Source of the DNA: JAKFDI01 sp036676235
GTDB taxonomy: Bacteria; Pseudomonadota; Gammaproteobacteria; Burkholderiales; Burkholderiaceae_C
NCBI GenBank assembly: GCA_036676235.1
Contig: JAKFDI010000035.1
Location: 86,935-150,934, forward strand
Reading direction: 5' to 3'
DNA length: 64,000 bases
Position numbers and translations under genes: made by a program. How positions within the stretch are numbered: position 1 is the first letter of the stretch; every line of letters begins with the position of its first letter. The notes beneath the pieces were generated by a model that was given only the letters and a program-made list of their open reading frames with translations, was not told the origin of the DNA and made no database searches. Shown piece by piece: positions 19,913 through 29,282 of this stretch.

Positions 19913-20857
19913 CTAGCTGTTGAATCTCAGCACGTCGTTCACAGCCGGTATGCGGCTAATGGGCGGCTGGTGGTTGAGAGCGGAGTGTGGGCGAGACCAG
20001 TTGTAGCCGTCGATGAAGGGCTGCAGGGCGGCCTGACGCTGGGCCGAGGTGTCGTAGGGTCTGACGTAGGCCCACTCCAGCAAGCTGGTCTGCACGAAGC
20101 GCTCGGCCTTGCCGTTGGTCTTGGGCGTGTAGGGGCGAGTCTTGATATGGCGGATGTCGAGCTCGTCGCAGGCGAGCTTGAAGGCGTTTTTGTAGCCCGC
20201 GCCGTTATCGGTCATGACGCGCTCGATGCGCACGCCCAGGCTGGCGTAGAAGGCGACCGCCTCGCGCAGGAACTGCACACAGCTGGCGGCGGTCTCGTCG
20301 GCGAGCACCCGCGCGAACGACACGCGTGAGTGATCGTCGATGGCCAAGTGCACGGCATCCCAGCCCTTGCCGGGGCGGCGATTGAGCGTGCGGTCGCCGG
20401 TGATGCGATGGCCAATGCCGTCGATGCGGCCAAGCCGCTTGGTATCGATATGCAGCAACTCGCCAGGACGAGCCCGCTCGTAGCGCCGGATCGGCTGCAC
20501 AGGCTGCGAGGCCAAGCGACTGAGCCCCAGCCTTGCCACATGGCGCGCCACGGTGGCAAGGCTGTAGCCCGACTCGCGCGCGATGCGCCACAGCGGCAGT
20601 CGCTCACGGCGGCGATGTTCAAACTGACGTACATGCTCGGCAGAGCAAGCCCTCGGACTGCGATGCGGGCGGGAGCTGCGGTCGAGCAACCCGGACGGGC
20701 CTTCGGTCTTGAAGCGGGCCAGCCACTTGTAGGCGGTGCGCCGACTCACGCCTGCCGCTTCAGCCGCGGCAGCCACCGTCCAGCCTTCCTGGAGCACCCT
20801 GTCGACCAGCAGGGCTCGACCAGCACGAGTCAGTCGCGCATGCTTATGGCTGTTCAT
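19913..20857 (-). CDS. IS481-family transposase
   Basis: A 314-residue DDE transposase. An N-terminal helix-turn-helix (WTVAAAAEAAGVSRRTAYKW) is followed by the catalytic core: Asp in HIDTKRLGRI, Asp in MTDNGAGYKN and Glu in TNGKAERFVQT. It ends with the W-x-RPHSAL motif typical of the group. ATG 20857 begins MNSHKHARLTRAGR, the usual N-terminus; the frame opens slightly upstream. The TAG stop (19913-19915) lies in the flanking GCTAGC duplication, outside the element itself. Confidence 0.93.
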   Translation of the reverse strand: MNSHKHARLTRAGRALLVDRVLQEGWTVAAAAEAAGVSRRTAYKWLARFKTEGPSGLLDRSSRPHRSPRACSAEHVRQFEHRRRERLPLWRIARESGYSLATVARHVARLGLSRLASQPVQPIRRYERARPGELLHIDTKRLGRIDGIGHRITGDRTLNRRPGKGWDAVHLAIDDHSRVSFARVLADETAASCVQFLREAVAFYASLGVRIERVMTDNGAGYKNAFKLACDELDIRHIKTRPYTPKTNGKAERFVQTSLLEWAYVRPYDTSAQRQAALQPFIDGYNWSRPHSALNHQPPISRIPAVNDVLRFNS

Positions 20858-20942
20858 CCGTCTTCCTGTCCTGAGTTGCGATGGCGTGGTAACCACAGCT
20901 TCCCAGGTCCGGAGCGGGTGAACAACCTACTGAGACATCACA
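19918..20942 (-). mobile_element. Complete IS481-family insertion sequence
   Basis: The element of 1025 bases is bounded by imperfect inverted ends (TGTTGAATCTCAG at the left; the reverse complement of the right end reads TGTGATGTCTCAG). Direct 6-base copies of GCTAGC flank it at 19912-19917 and 20943-20948. A CTAG-centred 6-base target duplication is characteristic of the IS481 group. It carries one intact transposase gene and looks recently inserted. Confidence 0.85.
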
Positions 20943-20943
20943 G

Positions 20944-21792
20944 CTAGCGCACGTTAGCGGGAGCGTCGCAGGCGTCGACCAGCGCCGTGATGTCGACCCT
21001 GTTCCAGCATCCCGGACGGAACTCGCCGCTCATGCGGTCGTCGTCCGCCAGGAAGTAGGGATCGCGAAGGAACGAGCGCTGGGCCGCTGTCAGGTCAGTG
21101 CGCCCGAACGGCGGCGCGTACAGCGACGGGGGGCTGCCCAGGACGGATGCGAACCAATCGGCCGCCGACTTGACGTGCGTCTTGAATTCAGCCAGATTCA
21201 TCGCACCGATTTCCTTGTGGTCCCATCCATGATTCTCCACCTGGACACCGGCATCGACCAGCGTACGAAGCATCTTGACGGAAATGGGGGCCATGTGCCG
21301 GGGCAGCTCTGCGGCGGACGCACCGAGGCGCAAGCCGACCGCATTGACTCTCTCGCCAGCCTCGTCCTGCTCGAGGCCCATTAGCCTGGTTCTCACCGCG
21401 ATGCGGAATGCCCTGCGCTGCGCCTTCGTTAGCAGCTCGAATTGCGATCCTTCGAACGTCGCGTGGTCCACGGCACGGCGGTCGATGAACAGGTCCAGGA
21501 GGGAGAAGAAGTAAGGGATCTGCCGCACCACGTTGGATGGGTTGACGAAGAATACGACGTGATGTCCCAGTTCCATGGCCGCCAGGCATGCCTCGGCGCC
21601 TGCCACCGTCGCGTCGTCCACCGTCAGAACGTCGGCATGCGGGTCGGAGAGCGTGCCGTAGGGCTGCGGACGCGCCCGAAGGAACGCCTTCAATGCTTCA
21701 CGGCCTGTATAGAGCCGGTGCACCTGAAGATCGCGCGATTTCTCATTCACCACTCCGTGCAGCAAATGCACGGCCCGGGACCGATCGACCAT
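20944..21792 (-). CDS. Polysaccharide deacetylase-like protein (first)
   Basis: A 282-residue NodB-like protein. LTVDDATVAGAEACLAAMEL holds the paired aspartates of motif 1, VENHGWDHKEIG the histidines of motif 2, and LYAPPFGRTD motif 3. It would remove an N- or O-acetyl group from a sugar. The start is placed at ATG 21792; GTG 21843 is open but runs through AT-richer spacer. Its stop codon lies in the right-hand GCTAGC duplication of the IS481 element, so the gene end appears preserved. It is divergent from the rest of the biosynthetic cluster. Confidence 0.75.
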   Translation of the reverse strand: MVDRSRAVHLLHGVVNEKSRDLQVHRLYTGREALKAFLRARPQPYGTLSDPHADVLTVDDATVAGAEACLAAMELGHHVVFFVNPSNVVRQIPYFFSLLDLFIDRRAVDHATFEGSQFELLTKAQRRAFRIAVRTRLMGLEQDEAGERVNAVGLRLGASAAELPRHMAPISVKMLRTLVDAGVQVENHGWDHKEIGAMNLAEFKTHVKSAADWFASVLGSPPSLYAPPFGRTDLTAAQRSFLRDPYFLADDDRMSGEFRPGCWNRVDITALVDACDAPANVR

Positions 21793-21859
21793 GATGACAA
21801 GAAACAAGTTCTGGCAGTCATTGAACTGGCAGATGGTACACACGCGAGGGTTGGGTGAT

Positions 21860-22564
21860 GTGGAGAGATGCCTCGGCCCGATCGCAGCACTCGTGGGGAA
21901 CGCCAGGAACCGTCCGGTGCGCGTCCTCGAGATCGATTGCCGCTTCGCTCAGAGCCTGCTGGAATTGCGCGGGAGGTTCGGGGAGGATGTCGAACTCCAT
22001 GGCTTGAACCGGCATCCGCTCGATGGCGACGCGGCGGTGGCAATTCACATGGCAACCTTCAGGAACATCCTGGACGCCGCGGATTCGCGCAGGGCGGACC
22101 TCGTCGACATCCGGATCGGTTCCCTGGACGCCCCGCTTCCCTACCCGGACGATTACTTCGACGTGGTGTATTCCGTGATGGGCGTCGTTTATGCGCGGGA
22201 AAAGGCGCAGCTGGTCGAAGAGGTCCACCGCGTCCTCCGCCCCGGGGGGACGGCCAAGCTGCTGCCGGCCATCGAGCGCAAGGATCCCTCTCGCGGCGGC
22301 GGGCTGATCCAGAGACCAGAGCTGCCGGCCGAATACCGGCAGTCCTGGGTCATGGAATCCGGCGGCCAGGAGGTGGATCCCCGGGAGTTCCTGCGTCGCT
22401 TTCCGCAGATCGTGCTTGCGGACAATGGCGATCATGAAGTCATGCGCGTCACGAAGGGGGACGGATTGCGGTTGAACCTCCGCCTGGTCGACAGTGAAGA
22501 CCTGCATGTCGTCGATCCCGGCTGGTTTGGAGCCAGGTCTGTCTTCACGATCGAGCAGCATTGA
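21860..22564 (+). CDS. SAM-dependent methyltransferase (class I-like)
   Basis: A protein of about 234 residues with RVLEIDCRFAQSLLEL as the glycine-poor motif I position, DDYFDVVYSVMGVVYA as motif II and EEVHRVLRPGGTAKLLPAI as motif III, the Methyltransf_11 pattern. GTG 21860 (GAGGG 9 bases upstream) is preferred. ATG 21791 in the same frame is possible, but those extra codons are AT-rich and would overlap the divergent deacetylase start. Its stop overlaps the next gene (TGATG). Substrate unknown; motif I departs from the usual GxGxG, so activity is less certain. Confidence 0.7.
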   Translation: MERCLGPIAALVGNARNRPVRVLEIDCRFAQSLLELRGRFGEDVELHGLNRHPLDGDAAVAIHMATFRNILDAADSRRADLVDIRIGSLDAPLPYPDDYFDVVYSVMGVVYAREKAQLVEEVHRVLRPGGTAKLLPAIERKDPSRGGGLIQRPELPAEYRQSWVMESGGQEVDPREFLRRFPQIVLADNGDHEVMRVTKGDGLRLNLRLVDSEDLHVVDPGWFGARSVFTIEQH

Positions 22565-24246
22565 TGCAGCCTGTCACCCGCCAAGCCGGCGCCGCGGCGG
22601 CCCAGACAGACGACGCGTGCCGGCACGAGGCGCGCCTGGCGGACATCGGCGTCGATCAAATTGAGGAGATGGCCGGTCTTCGCTTCGAGGACGGTTGCAT
22701 GAACGCCGGCTACGCCTGCTGCGACCGGTGGACCTGCGTCGATCGCCCCGCCGTGGCAACCGCATCGGTGGAATCGCCGCCCAGGACGTATTCCTACGAC
22801 TGGTTGGCCCGGCAATCCAATCGGCTTGCCAACTATTTCGTTGCGACCGGCGTGCACATCGGGGACACCATATGCGTAGTGCTGGATCATTCTCCCGCGC
22901 GCCTGTTGGTCGCCCTGGCCACGTGGAAGGTGGGCGCGGTTTTCCTGCCGCTGCCGTCCGATCTGCCCCCGGACCAGCTCCAGTTGCGGCTCCGGAGTAG
23001 CAGCATGCCGCCAACTATGATCGTCGGCGGCCTCCAGGCGATCCGGGCGTGCCAGGTCACCCATCCGCATGCACTGACCCTATGCCATGAGGAAGGCTGG
23101 CCCGGCGAGGGCCCCGGCACGCTGCTACATGCATTGGGATCCGGGCCGGCGAGCTTTTCGCCCGTTCACCTGCCGGCGAGCGCGGAATTCGTGCGTCTCT
23201 TCACGTCCGGAACGACCGGCGTCCCGAAGGAGGTGACATGGCGCCTCGAATCCCTGTACCAGATTTACTGCTTCGCGCTGCACGGACTGGACATCCGGGA
23301 GGATGAAAGGGTCTGGTGCGTCGCGGACCCCACCTCCTCCATGCATCTTCGCGGAGGAGTGATCGCCCCCATGCTCAGGGGCGCCTGCGCAGTGTTGCAT
23401 GCGGAGGCTTTCGGCTTGACGAGCGCCATGGCGGTGCTGTCGAAGTGCGACGTCTCCCACTTGATCGCATCGCCGACCGCGTTCCGGCTCCTGAGCAAGT
23501 CGAGGAACCCGTCGCTCGTCAACTTCCTGAGATCCGTGCCGCGGTTGACCAGCGGTGGCGAACCGAGCGACGTGGCCCTCGTGGACTGGGCCGCACGCGT
23601 GCTCTCGGCAAGGATCCACAACATCTTCGGGCAGACCGAGACGGGCGTGATCCTGTGCCAGCATCGCGGGTCCGACGCCGAGTACCTGCCGGGCAGCCTC
23701 GGCCGTCCCTGCGCCGGATTCTCGCTGGCGGTCTTGGACGGCGAAGGCCATGCCCGCGGCGCCGGACATGCCGGCATGTTGGCGGTCGATCGCGCGCGAT
23801 CGCCCCTTCTTTTCTTCGCCGGCTACTCAAATGGAGCGGGGGCTGAACCCGATGCGCGGTGGTACATGACAGGGGACGTTGTCCGCCATGACGCCGACGG
23901 AAACTTCTTCCATCTCGGGCGCAGGGACGACCTGATTCTCAGCTCGGGCCGTTCGCTGTCGCCGGCCGTCATCGAGGATTTGATGCGCAGCCACCGATCC
24001 GTGCTGGACGTCGCCGTGGTGGGACGGCCTGACGTACTGCGAACCGAAGTCCCGGTGGCGTTCGTCGTGGCGGCGGAGGCGGCCGGAGCCGGCCGTTCGC
24101 TGGCTCTCGAGATCCAGCGGCATGTGAGGCGTCGCGCACCGCCGTACCTGTGTCCAAGGCAGATCGACTTCGTGGCAGAACTGCCGCGGACCAACAGCGG
24201 CAAGCTGCGACGCGACGTCTTGCGGTCCAGGGTGCGCGGGTCGTGA
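22564..24246 (+). CDS. AMP-dependent acyl synthetase/ligase
   Basis: A 560-residue adenylate-forming enzyme. The P-loop is LFTSGTTGVPKEV (about residue 212), with NIFGQTETG (about 355), YMTGDVVRHD (about 435), and the C-terminal hinge and catalytic lysine in NSGKLRR near the end. It would activate a carboxylic acid as an acyl-adenylate for transfer to CoA or a carrier. No carrier protein is encoded nearby. ATG 22564 overlaps the methyltransferase stop, so the two are coupled. It probably supplies the acyl or amino-acyl group for the product of the cluster. Confidence 0.88.
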   Translation: MQPVTRQAGAAAAQTDDACRHEARLADIGVDQIEEMAGLRFEDGCMNAGYACCDRWTCVDRPAVATASVESPPRTYSYDWLARQSNRLANYFVATGVHIGDTICVVLDHSPARLLVALATWKVGAVFLPLPSDLPPDQLQLRLRSSSMPPTMIVGGLQAIRACQVTHPHALTLCHEEGWPGEGPGTLLHALGSGPASFSPVHLPASAEFVRLFTSGTTGVPKEVTWRLESLYQIYCFALHGLDIREDERVWCVADPTSSMHLRGGVIAPMLRGACAVLHAEAFGLTSAMAVLSKCDVSHLIASPTAFRLLSKSRNPSLVNFLRSVPRLTSGGEPSDVALVDWAARVLSARIHNIFGQTETGVILCQHRGSDAEYLPGSLGRPCAGFSLAVLDGEGHARGAGHAGMLAVDRARSPLLFFAGYSNGAGAEPDARWYMTGDVVRHDADGNFFHLGRRDDLILSSGRSLSPAVIEDLMRSHRSVLDVAVVGRPDVLRTEVPVAFVVAAEAAGAGRSLALEIQRHVRRRAPPYLCPRQIDFVAELPRTNSGKLRRDVLRSRVRGS

Positions 24247-24262
24247 TGCAGGAGGTACGTCG

Positions 24263-25078
24263 TTGACCGTCCGGCACCAGTCCGCGGGCTCGCCGGTGGA
24301 GGCGCGGTGGAGTCGCCTCGCCGCGGCCATCGAGGCTGCAGCCGCAGCGGACCGAACCGTCGAATTCTGGTGGCGCGACGACGATGCTGTCGGGAGCTGC
24401 GACGAGCTGGAACGACTGCTGTCGATCGCGGATGGCAGGGCCGTCGCGTTGTCCGTCATTCCCGGCCGCGCGGACGCAAGCCTCGTTGCGCTCCTGGCCC
24501 GCCACGACGGATACGCCGTTCTCCAGCACGGCTGGCTGCATGTGAATCATGCCCCCGCGAGTGCCCCCAAGTCCGAGTGGCCGACGGGCCGGGCGCTGGA
24601 ACCAGCGCGCGACGATCTGAGGATGGGCGGCAAGAGGTTGCGCGAACTGTTCGGCCCTCGCTACCGTCCCATCCTGGTTCCTCCCTGGGGCAGGGTCGCG
24701 CCCGAAGTGGTGGAGTGCGCACGGGAGCTGGGCTATCTCGCCTTGTCGCTGCACGGGCCGCCGCGAAGGAGGCATGCGCTGCCGGCGGTCAATACGAGCG
24801 TGGACCTGGCGGACTGGGCGGCAGGTGGCCGCTTCATCGGCGCCGGCCGGGCGTTGGACGCGCTCGTCGCACGGATCACGGCGGGCGGGACGGAACCCAT
24901 GGAGTCCAGCACGATCGGCATCCTCACGCACCATCGATGCCTCGACGAAGACGGCTTCGTCTTCCTGGAGGAACTCGTGGGGTTCCTGAAGGAGCAGAGG
25001 TTCGCGAAGTGGGTCGACGTCGGCGACCTGGTCTCCCGCGGGCGCGCTCTCGGTGGCCAGCAGTATGTCGCGCAGTGA
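24263..25078 (+). CDS. Polysaccharide deacetylase-like protein (second)
   Basis: A 271-residue NodB-related protein: VEFWWRDDDAVG carries the metal-binding aspartates, VLQHGWLHVNHA the histidines, ILVPPWGRVAPEV motif 3 and GILTHHRCLDED motif 5. The family occurs in glycan-modifying clusters. A TTG at 24263 is taken as start because AGGAGG lies 8 bases upstream. It overlaps the ATP-grasp gene by 14 bases. Two differing deacetylases in one cluster suggest two deacetylation steps or two sugars. Confidence 0.75.
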   Translation: MTVRHQSAGSPVEARWSRLAAAIEAAAAADRTVEFWWRDDDAVGSCDELERLLSIADGRAVALSVIPGRADASLVALLARHDGYAVLQHGWLHVNHAPASAPKSEWPTGRALEPARDDLRMGGKRLRELFGPRYRPILVPPWGRVAPEVVECARELGYLALSLHGPPRRRHALPAVNTSVDLADWAAGGRFIGAGRALDALVARITAGGTEPMESSTIGILTHHRCLDEDGFVFLEELVGFLKEQRFAKWVDVGDLVSRGRALGGQQYVAQ

Positions 25079-25985
25079 ACAATACGGACTTCAGGATGAT
25101 TTCCTGACCGTGCTGCACAAAGAGGCAATCCCGTCCAGGTTCAGCGAACTGGTGCTTCGCCGCCGCAGTGAACTGTGGGACGACGGACTGGGGGCTGAGC
25201 ATCCCGCGGCCACATGCGAGGCAGAGGTTGTCGCGAAGGCCACGCCCGCGCAGTGGAAGTGCTGCTCCAGGTGGCAGCGGAAACTGAGCAACAAGCTGAA
25301 CGCGAAGGAGTTTGCCAGGTCGCATGCGGTGGATGTCGCGAAGATACTGTGGGTGGGCCGGGACCTGCTCGAATTGCCCATGAACGAGATGCCGAGGAGC
25401 TTCGTCGTCAAGAGCACGAACGGCTGGGCGTCCAGGCATGTCGTCCCCGTCGTCGATGGCTGGGACGTGCTGCGGCGCGCCCCGCTCACCGAGTCCTACC
25501 TCCAGCATCATTTCGACGCGGTGCTTCCCCCCGTCAGCGAACGCCGGGGACTGCTTTTCGTCGAGGAGTTCATCGATCCCGCCGGCGACGGTACCCTTCC
25601 GCTGGATTACAAGGTCTATTGTTTTGGAGGAGATCCCGTGTACATCGAAGTCGTCGACCGGATGAGGCGCGCCGATGCGTGGTACAGCACACGGTGGCGG
25701 CGCGTGGCGGACCGGATGCAGTTGCGATTCGGTTCGTCGCCGACCATGGATGCTCCGGCACGCCTGCCGGAATTGCTCGACGCGTCCCGCAGGCTGAGCA
25801 CTTCGTACGGCTACCCATTCGTGCGCCTGGACTTCTTCCTGGGCTCCGGGGGCGTCTATCTCTGCGAAGTGACGCACACGCCATTCGCAGGGGACATCCG
25901 GGGGATGCTGACAGACTTCGCTGATGCACGCCTCGGGCGGCTCTGGCGTGCTTCGCTCCAGTCCGGGAAATGCGCGGGCAACTAG
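25065..25985 (+). CDS. TupA-like ATP-grasp protein
   Basis: A 306-residue protein with the ATP-grasp arrangement. SFVVKSTNGWASRHVV holds the nucleotide-binding lysine, LLFVEEFI the hinge, and DYKVYCFGGDPVYIEVVDR plus FVRLDFFLGSGGVYLCEVTH the metal-binding end. This matches the TupA-like/ATP-grasp fold amidoligase group. Such enzymes join an amino acid or amine to a carboxylate, for example in teichuronopeptide synthesis. ATG 25065 (MSRSEQYG) is preferred over an upstream open stretch. It would form an amide bond in the product. Confidence 0.75.
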   Translation: MSRSEQYGLQDDFLTVLHKEAIPSRFSELVLRRRSELWDDGLGAEHPAATCEAEVVAKATPAQWKCCSRWQRKLSNKLNAKEFARSHAVDVAKILWVGRDLLELPMNEMPRSFVVKSTNGWASRHVVPVVDGWDVLRRAPLTESYLQHHFDAVLPPVSERRGLLFVEEFIDPAGDGTLPLDYKVYCFGGDPVYIEVVDRMRRADAWYSTRWRRVADRMQLRFGSSPTMDAPARLPELLDASRRLSTSYGYPFVRLDFFLGSGGVYLCEVTHTPFAGDIRGMLTDFADARLGRLWRASLQSGKCAGN

Positions 25986-25987
25986 GT

Positions 25988-26962
25988 ATGGGACATGAAG
26001 AGGGCCACCGGCTTTGGGCGATCACGACCTACTTCAATCCGATGCGCTACCGCGCGCGGCTCGACAACTTCCGCTATTTCCGGCGGCACCTGAAGGTCCC
26101 GCTGGTTTGCGTGGAGCAGTACTGGGACGCGCCGCAGCTTGCCGGCGGCGACGCCGACCGGCTCGTGCACCTGCAAGGTGGAGACGTGTTGTGGCAGAAG
26201 GAGCGGCTGTTGAACGTCGCCATCCAGAGGCTGCCGCCCGAGGCCGAGTACGTTGCGTGGCTGGATTGCGATATCGTCTTCAAGCGTCACGACTGGGCCC
26301 AGGCGGCGATCGCGGCGCTACATCGCCATCGCCTCGTCCAGTTGTTCACCGAAATGGTCGACCTCCCCCTCGGGGAAGTCTCCAGTCAGGACTTCGCCAG
26401 GCACCCGCCGTCCGGGCAGGCGATCGGCGGCCTCCTGCAACGAGGAGCTGCGAGCCAGGGGCACTTCACTCCGGCAAGCACCGGAGGCATGCGACGCGCC
26501 TTGTTCGGGTTGGCGTGGGCGGCGGAAGTAGAACTCATCCGAAGACACGGGTTCTACGATGCAATGATCATCGGGAGCGGGGACCGCGCGATGGTCTGTG
26601 CTGCCCTCGGCCGGCCACAGGATGCGGAGGCGGCTGCCCGCCTCAGTGCGATTCGCGCCCAACACTATCGGGGATGGGCGGACCCTTTCCACGCGGATGT
26701 GCAGGGCAGCGTCGGCGCCTTGGCCGGCCGCCTGCTCCACCTCTGGCACGGCGAGATCAAGGATCGCCGCTACCTTGAGAGACACATAGATTTTGCCCAG
26801 CTCGATTTCGATCCGTATGCCGACATCGAGGTGGCGGCCAACGGCCTCTTTCGCTGGACGGATCGGGGTCAACGCCTAATTCCATTCATGTCCGCCTATT
26901 TCGCGAACCGCAACGAAGGCGAACGACTCGACTGCGAACCGCGGCAGGCGGGGGCGGAATGA
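25988..26962 (+). CDS. Glycosyltransferase-like protein (GT-A type)
   Basis: A 324-residue protein opening WAITTYFNPMRYRARLDNFR, followed by VAWLDCDIVFKR, which carries a DxD motif, and later GHFTPASTGGMRRALF and GSGDRAMV. These features resemble small GT-A-fold transferases that act on sugars or methyl-pentose acceptors. The donor is unknown. ATG 25988 follows the previous stop by 2 bases, and the stop overlaps the next gene by 4, so it is well embedded in the operon. Confidence 0.7.
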   Translation: MGHEEGHRLWAITTYFNPMRYRARLDNFRYFRRHLKVPLVCVEQYWDAPQLAGGDADRLVHLQGGDVLWQKERLLNVAIQRLPPEAEYVAWLDCDIVFKRHDWAQAAIAALHRHRLVQLFTEMVDLPLGEVSSQDFARHPPSGQAIGGLLQRGAASQGHFTPASTGGMRRALFGLAWAAEVELIRRHGFYDAMIIGSGDRAMVCAALGRPQDAEAAARLSAIRAQHYRGWADPFHADVQGSVGALAGRLLHLWHGEIKDRRYLERHIDFAQLDFDPYADIEVAANGLFRWTDRGQRLIPFMSAYFANRNEGERLDCEPRQAGAE

Positions 26963-28140
26963 AGGTTCACGTGCACTTCGTGACCGAGCACTTCCCGCCG
27001 GAGCGCGGCGGACTGGAGGCCTGGTCCGCCTGGTTCTGCAGCTTGATCTCGGAGACTGCCGGATTCGGGGTCACGGTCTACGTCGTCGGTTCTGCGTGGC
27101 GCGCGGACCCCGCCCGGGAACCGGTCGGCTACGAGATCCATCCGCTTTCATCCGAGATCGACATCGTGACCGAACCGGTCCGCTCGAGTTCCTGGGAGCA
27201 ATCCCGTAAGGTGTCGGAAATCCAGCGCGCCCAGTTCCTGTGCCTGGCCAACGCGATCGGCCGGCGGAAAAAAGTCCTCGGCGACTGTCGGCACGTCGTG
27301 ATGTCTAACTTTGCCCTCGGCGTGGGTTTTCTGGCGGGGAACGTTGCCGAACACCTCGAGTTGCCCCATGTCGCGCGCCTGGCCGGGACGGATTTCTCCC
27401 GGGGCATGCGCGCGCACTCGGAGCGGGCCCGATTGCTGGGCGTGCTGGCCGGGGCGTGCCGCGTGGTGGCCCTGAACTCGGAACAGGAACGGCTCCTGAA
27501 GCGCGTGGACGCCACCTTGCCCATCCATCGAATCCCCTGCTCGGTCGATTTGCCTGCGGAAGTCGAGCGGCGCGGACCTCGGCCTGATGGCTTGGCCATC
27601 TTCGCCGACTGCGGCTACAGCCACAAGAAGGGCACGCATCTCATGCTATCGGCGTTCGAACAGGCGATTGCCGCGGGATGCGACGCCAGGCTCGCGATCT
27701 GCGGAGCCGACGAGGCAGGGCAGGAGCCCTACTGGTCCGCGTTGCGCGAGGAGACGGTGAAACGGATCGGCCGCCGCATCGACTTGATGGGCTACCTCGA
27801 GTCTGCGGAGATGGAGAAGTTCCTGGCCGGGGCCGGCCTCTATTGCTCCGCAACGATCGGAGAAGGATCATCCCTCGCGCGCATCCGCGCCTTGTGCCTG
27901 GGCGTCCCGATGCTGACCACCGCCTGCGGAGAGATGACCGACCTCGATCCCCTGCCTCGGCATGTGATGCTTGCTCCACCCGGGGATGGCAGGGCCTTTG
28001 CCGACGCCATGAGCCGTGTCATCACCGCACTTCGGTCGTCGTCGATCGCGGCCGACCAGGCGGAACTGGCCCGGTGGAGAAGCTATTTTTCGCGCGAACG
28101 GGAGGCGGCCGGATGGATATCCCTGCTGCGCGCGACGTGA
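26959..28140 (+). CDS. Glycosyltransferase family 4-like
   Basis: A 393-residue GT-B protein. The N-terminus VHFVTEHFPPERGGLEAWSA is the GT4 acceptor-side signature. The C-terminal donor domain has FADCGYSHKKGTHLMLSAFE, IDLMGYLESAEMEKFLAGAG and GEGSSLARIRALCLGVPML, where the glutamate-containing EX7E-like stretch lies. It would transfer a sugar nucleotide-derived residue with retention. The gene overlaps both neighbours. Confidence 0.85.
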   Translation: MKVHVHFVTEHFPPERGGLEAWSAWFCSLISETAGFGVTVYVVGSAWRADPAREPVGYEIHPLSSEIDIVTEPVRSSSWEQSRKVSEIQRAQFLCLANAIGRRKKVLGDCRHVVMSNFALGVGFLAGNVAEHLELPHVARLAGTDFSRGMRAHSERARLLGVLAGACRVVALNSEQERLLKRVDATLPIHRIPCSVDLPAEVERRGPRPDGLAIFADCGYSHKKGTHLMLSAFEQAIAAGCDARLAICGADEAGQEPYWSALREETVKRIGRRIDLMGYLESAEMEKFLAGAGLYCSATIGEGSSLARIRALCLGVPMLTTACGEMTDLDPLPRHVMLAPPGDGRAFADAMSRVITALRSSSIAADQAELARWRSYFSREREAAGWISLLRAT

Positions 28141-29282
28141 GCCGGACAGCCCGGGCATTGTTTTTCGTGCACGACGGGACCAGCCTCGGGCACCTGAAGC
28201 GAGCTGCGCGGCTCATGGCGGCGCTGCAGGGCCGGGCGAGCAGCCTGTTGGCGACCGGAATGCGGGCTGCGGCCACGATCGTGCCGCAGGATGTCGAGAT
28301 CGCACTGCTTCCCGGGTGGGACGGCATGCTGGCCGAACGGGCGGCAAGGCTTGGGAGATGCCGATGGTGGAATGCTTCCCGTGAAGAGAGTCTGCGCTTC
28401 AGGAAGGCGATCCTCGCCGCAATAGCGGCCGAGTTCCGGCCCGACATCGTCGTCGTCGACTACCTGCCGTATGGCCAGTACGGCGAACTGCACGAGCTCC
28501 TGGGCGTGACGCCAGCCCTGAAGTACCTCGTGATCCGAGGCGTCGTCGATCGGCCGGACCTCGCTGTCCTCGGGGGGGAGGCCCTGGAACGGGTTGCCGG
28601 CACGTACGACCGGCTGCTTGTCGCAGCCGACCCCGGCGTTGTCGACTTCGATGCCCGCTACGGGCTTGGCCCGATGGCCCGGGCCAAGCGGCACTTCCTG
28701 GGCTATATCGCGGATCCGCCGCCGGACCGAAAGCTGACGCGGCGCTCCTTCGGAGTGCCGGAGGGCCTTGCGTGGGTTGTCTGCTCGGCCGGCAGTGGCC
28801 GGAACGCCGAAGAGATGATGCTGGAGTGCATGAAGCTGTCGCAGGTCTACGAGAACATCTTCGTGCATATCCTCGTTGGGCCGCTGTCGAGGCTTCGCGA
28901 CGAGGAGCTGGATGCCGATGTCGAACGATGTCTCGTAGTCCGTTGGAACGCGGATGGCCCCCTCATGAACGGCGCGGCCGACATCGTCGTCTGTGGCGGT
29001 GGCTACAACAGCGTTTGCGAAGCGTTGTCAGGGGGAGCGCGCATCGTCGTGCTCCCGAATCAAACATGCGACGACGACGAACAGCGGGTTCATGCATCGT
29101 TGCTGTCCGGCCGTCATCCGGTGTCGCTGATCGCCACCCGCGCCCAGTTGAAGAGCGCCGTGGGAGAGCATCTCCTGGCGCTGCCGGACCGACCTCGGTG
29201 CTCCGTGGACCTGGCCGGTGCCGAGCGGTTCCGCAAGTTGGTGGAGGACGACCTGAAAACCCGCGCCATGGACCTTCAGTGA
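28113..29282 (+). CDS. MurG/GT28-like glycosyltransferase
   Basis: A 389-residue GT-B protein. FFVHDGTSLGHLKRAARLMA is the glycine-rich N-terminal loop of GT28/GT1-type enzymes. The C-terminal domain has WVVCSAGSGRNAEEMM, VVRWNADGPLMNGAADIVVC and GGGYNSVCEALSGGARIVVL, as in MurG-like UDP-sugar binding sites. ATG 28113 (MDIPAARDVSRTAR) overlaps the GT4 gene by 28 bases. It ends with a GTGA overlap into the oxygenase gene. It is the third glycosyltransferase of the cluster. Confidence 0.82.
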   Translation: MDIPAARDVSRTARALFFVHDGTSLGHLKRAARLMAALQGRASSLLATGMRAAATIVPQDVEIALLPGWDGMLAERAARLGRCRWWNASREESLRFRKAILAAIAAEFRPDIVVVDYLPYGQYGELHELLGVTPALKYLVIRGVVDRPDLAVLGGEALERVAGTYDRLLVAADPGVVDFDARYGLGPMARAKRHFLGYIADPPPDRKLTRRSFGVPEGLAWVVCSAGSGRNAEEMMLECMKLSQVYENIFVHILVGPLSRLRDEELDADVERCLVVRWNADGPLMNGAADIVVCGGGYNSVCEALSGGARIVVLPNQTCDDDEQRVHASLLSGRHPVSLIATRAQLKSAVGEHLLALPDRPRCSVDLAGAERFRKLVEDDLKTRAMDLQ

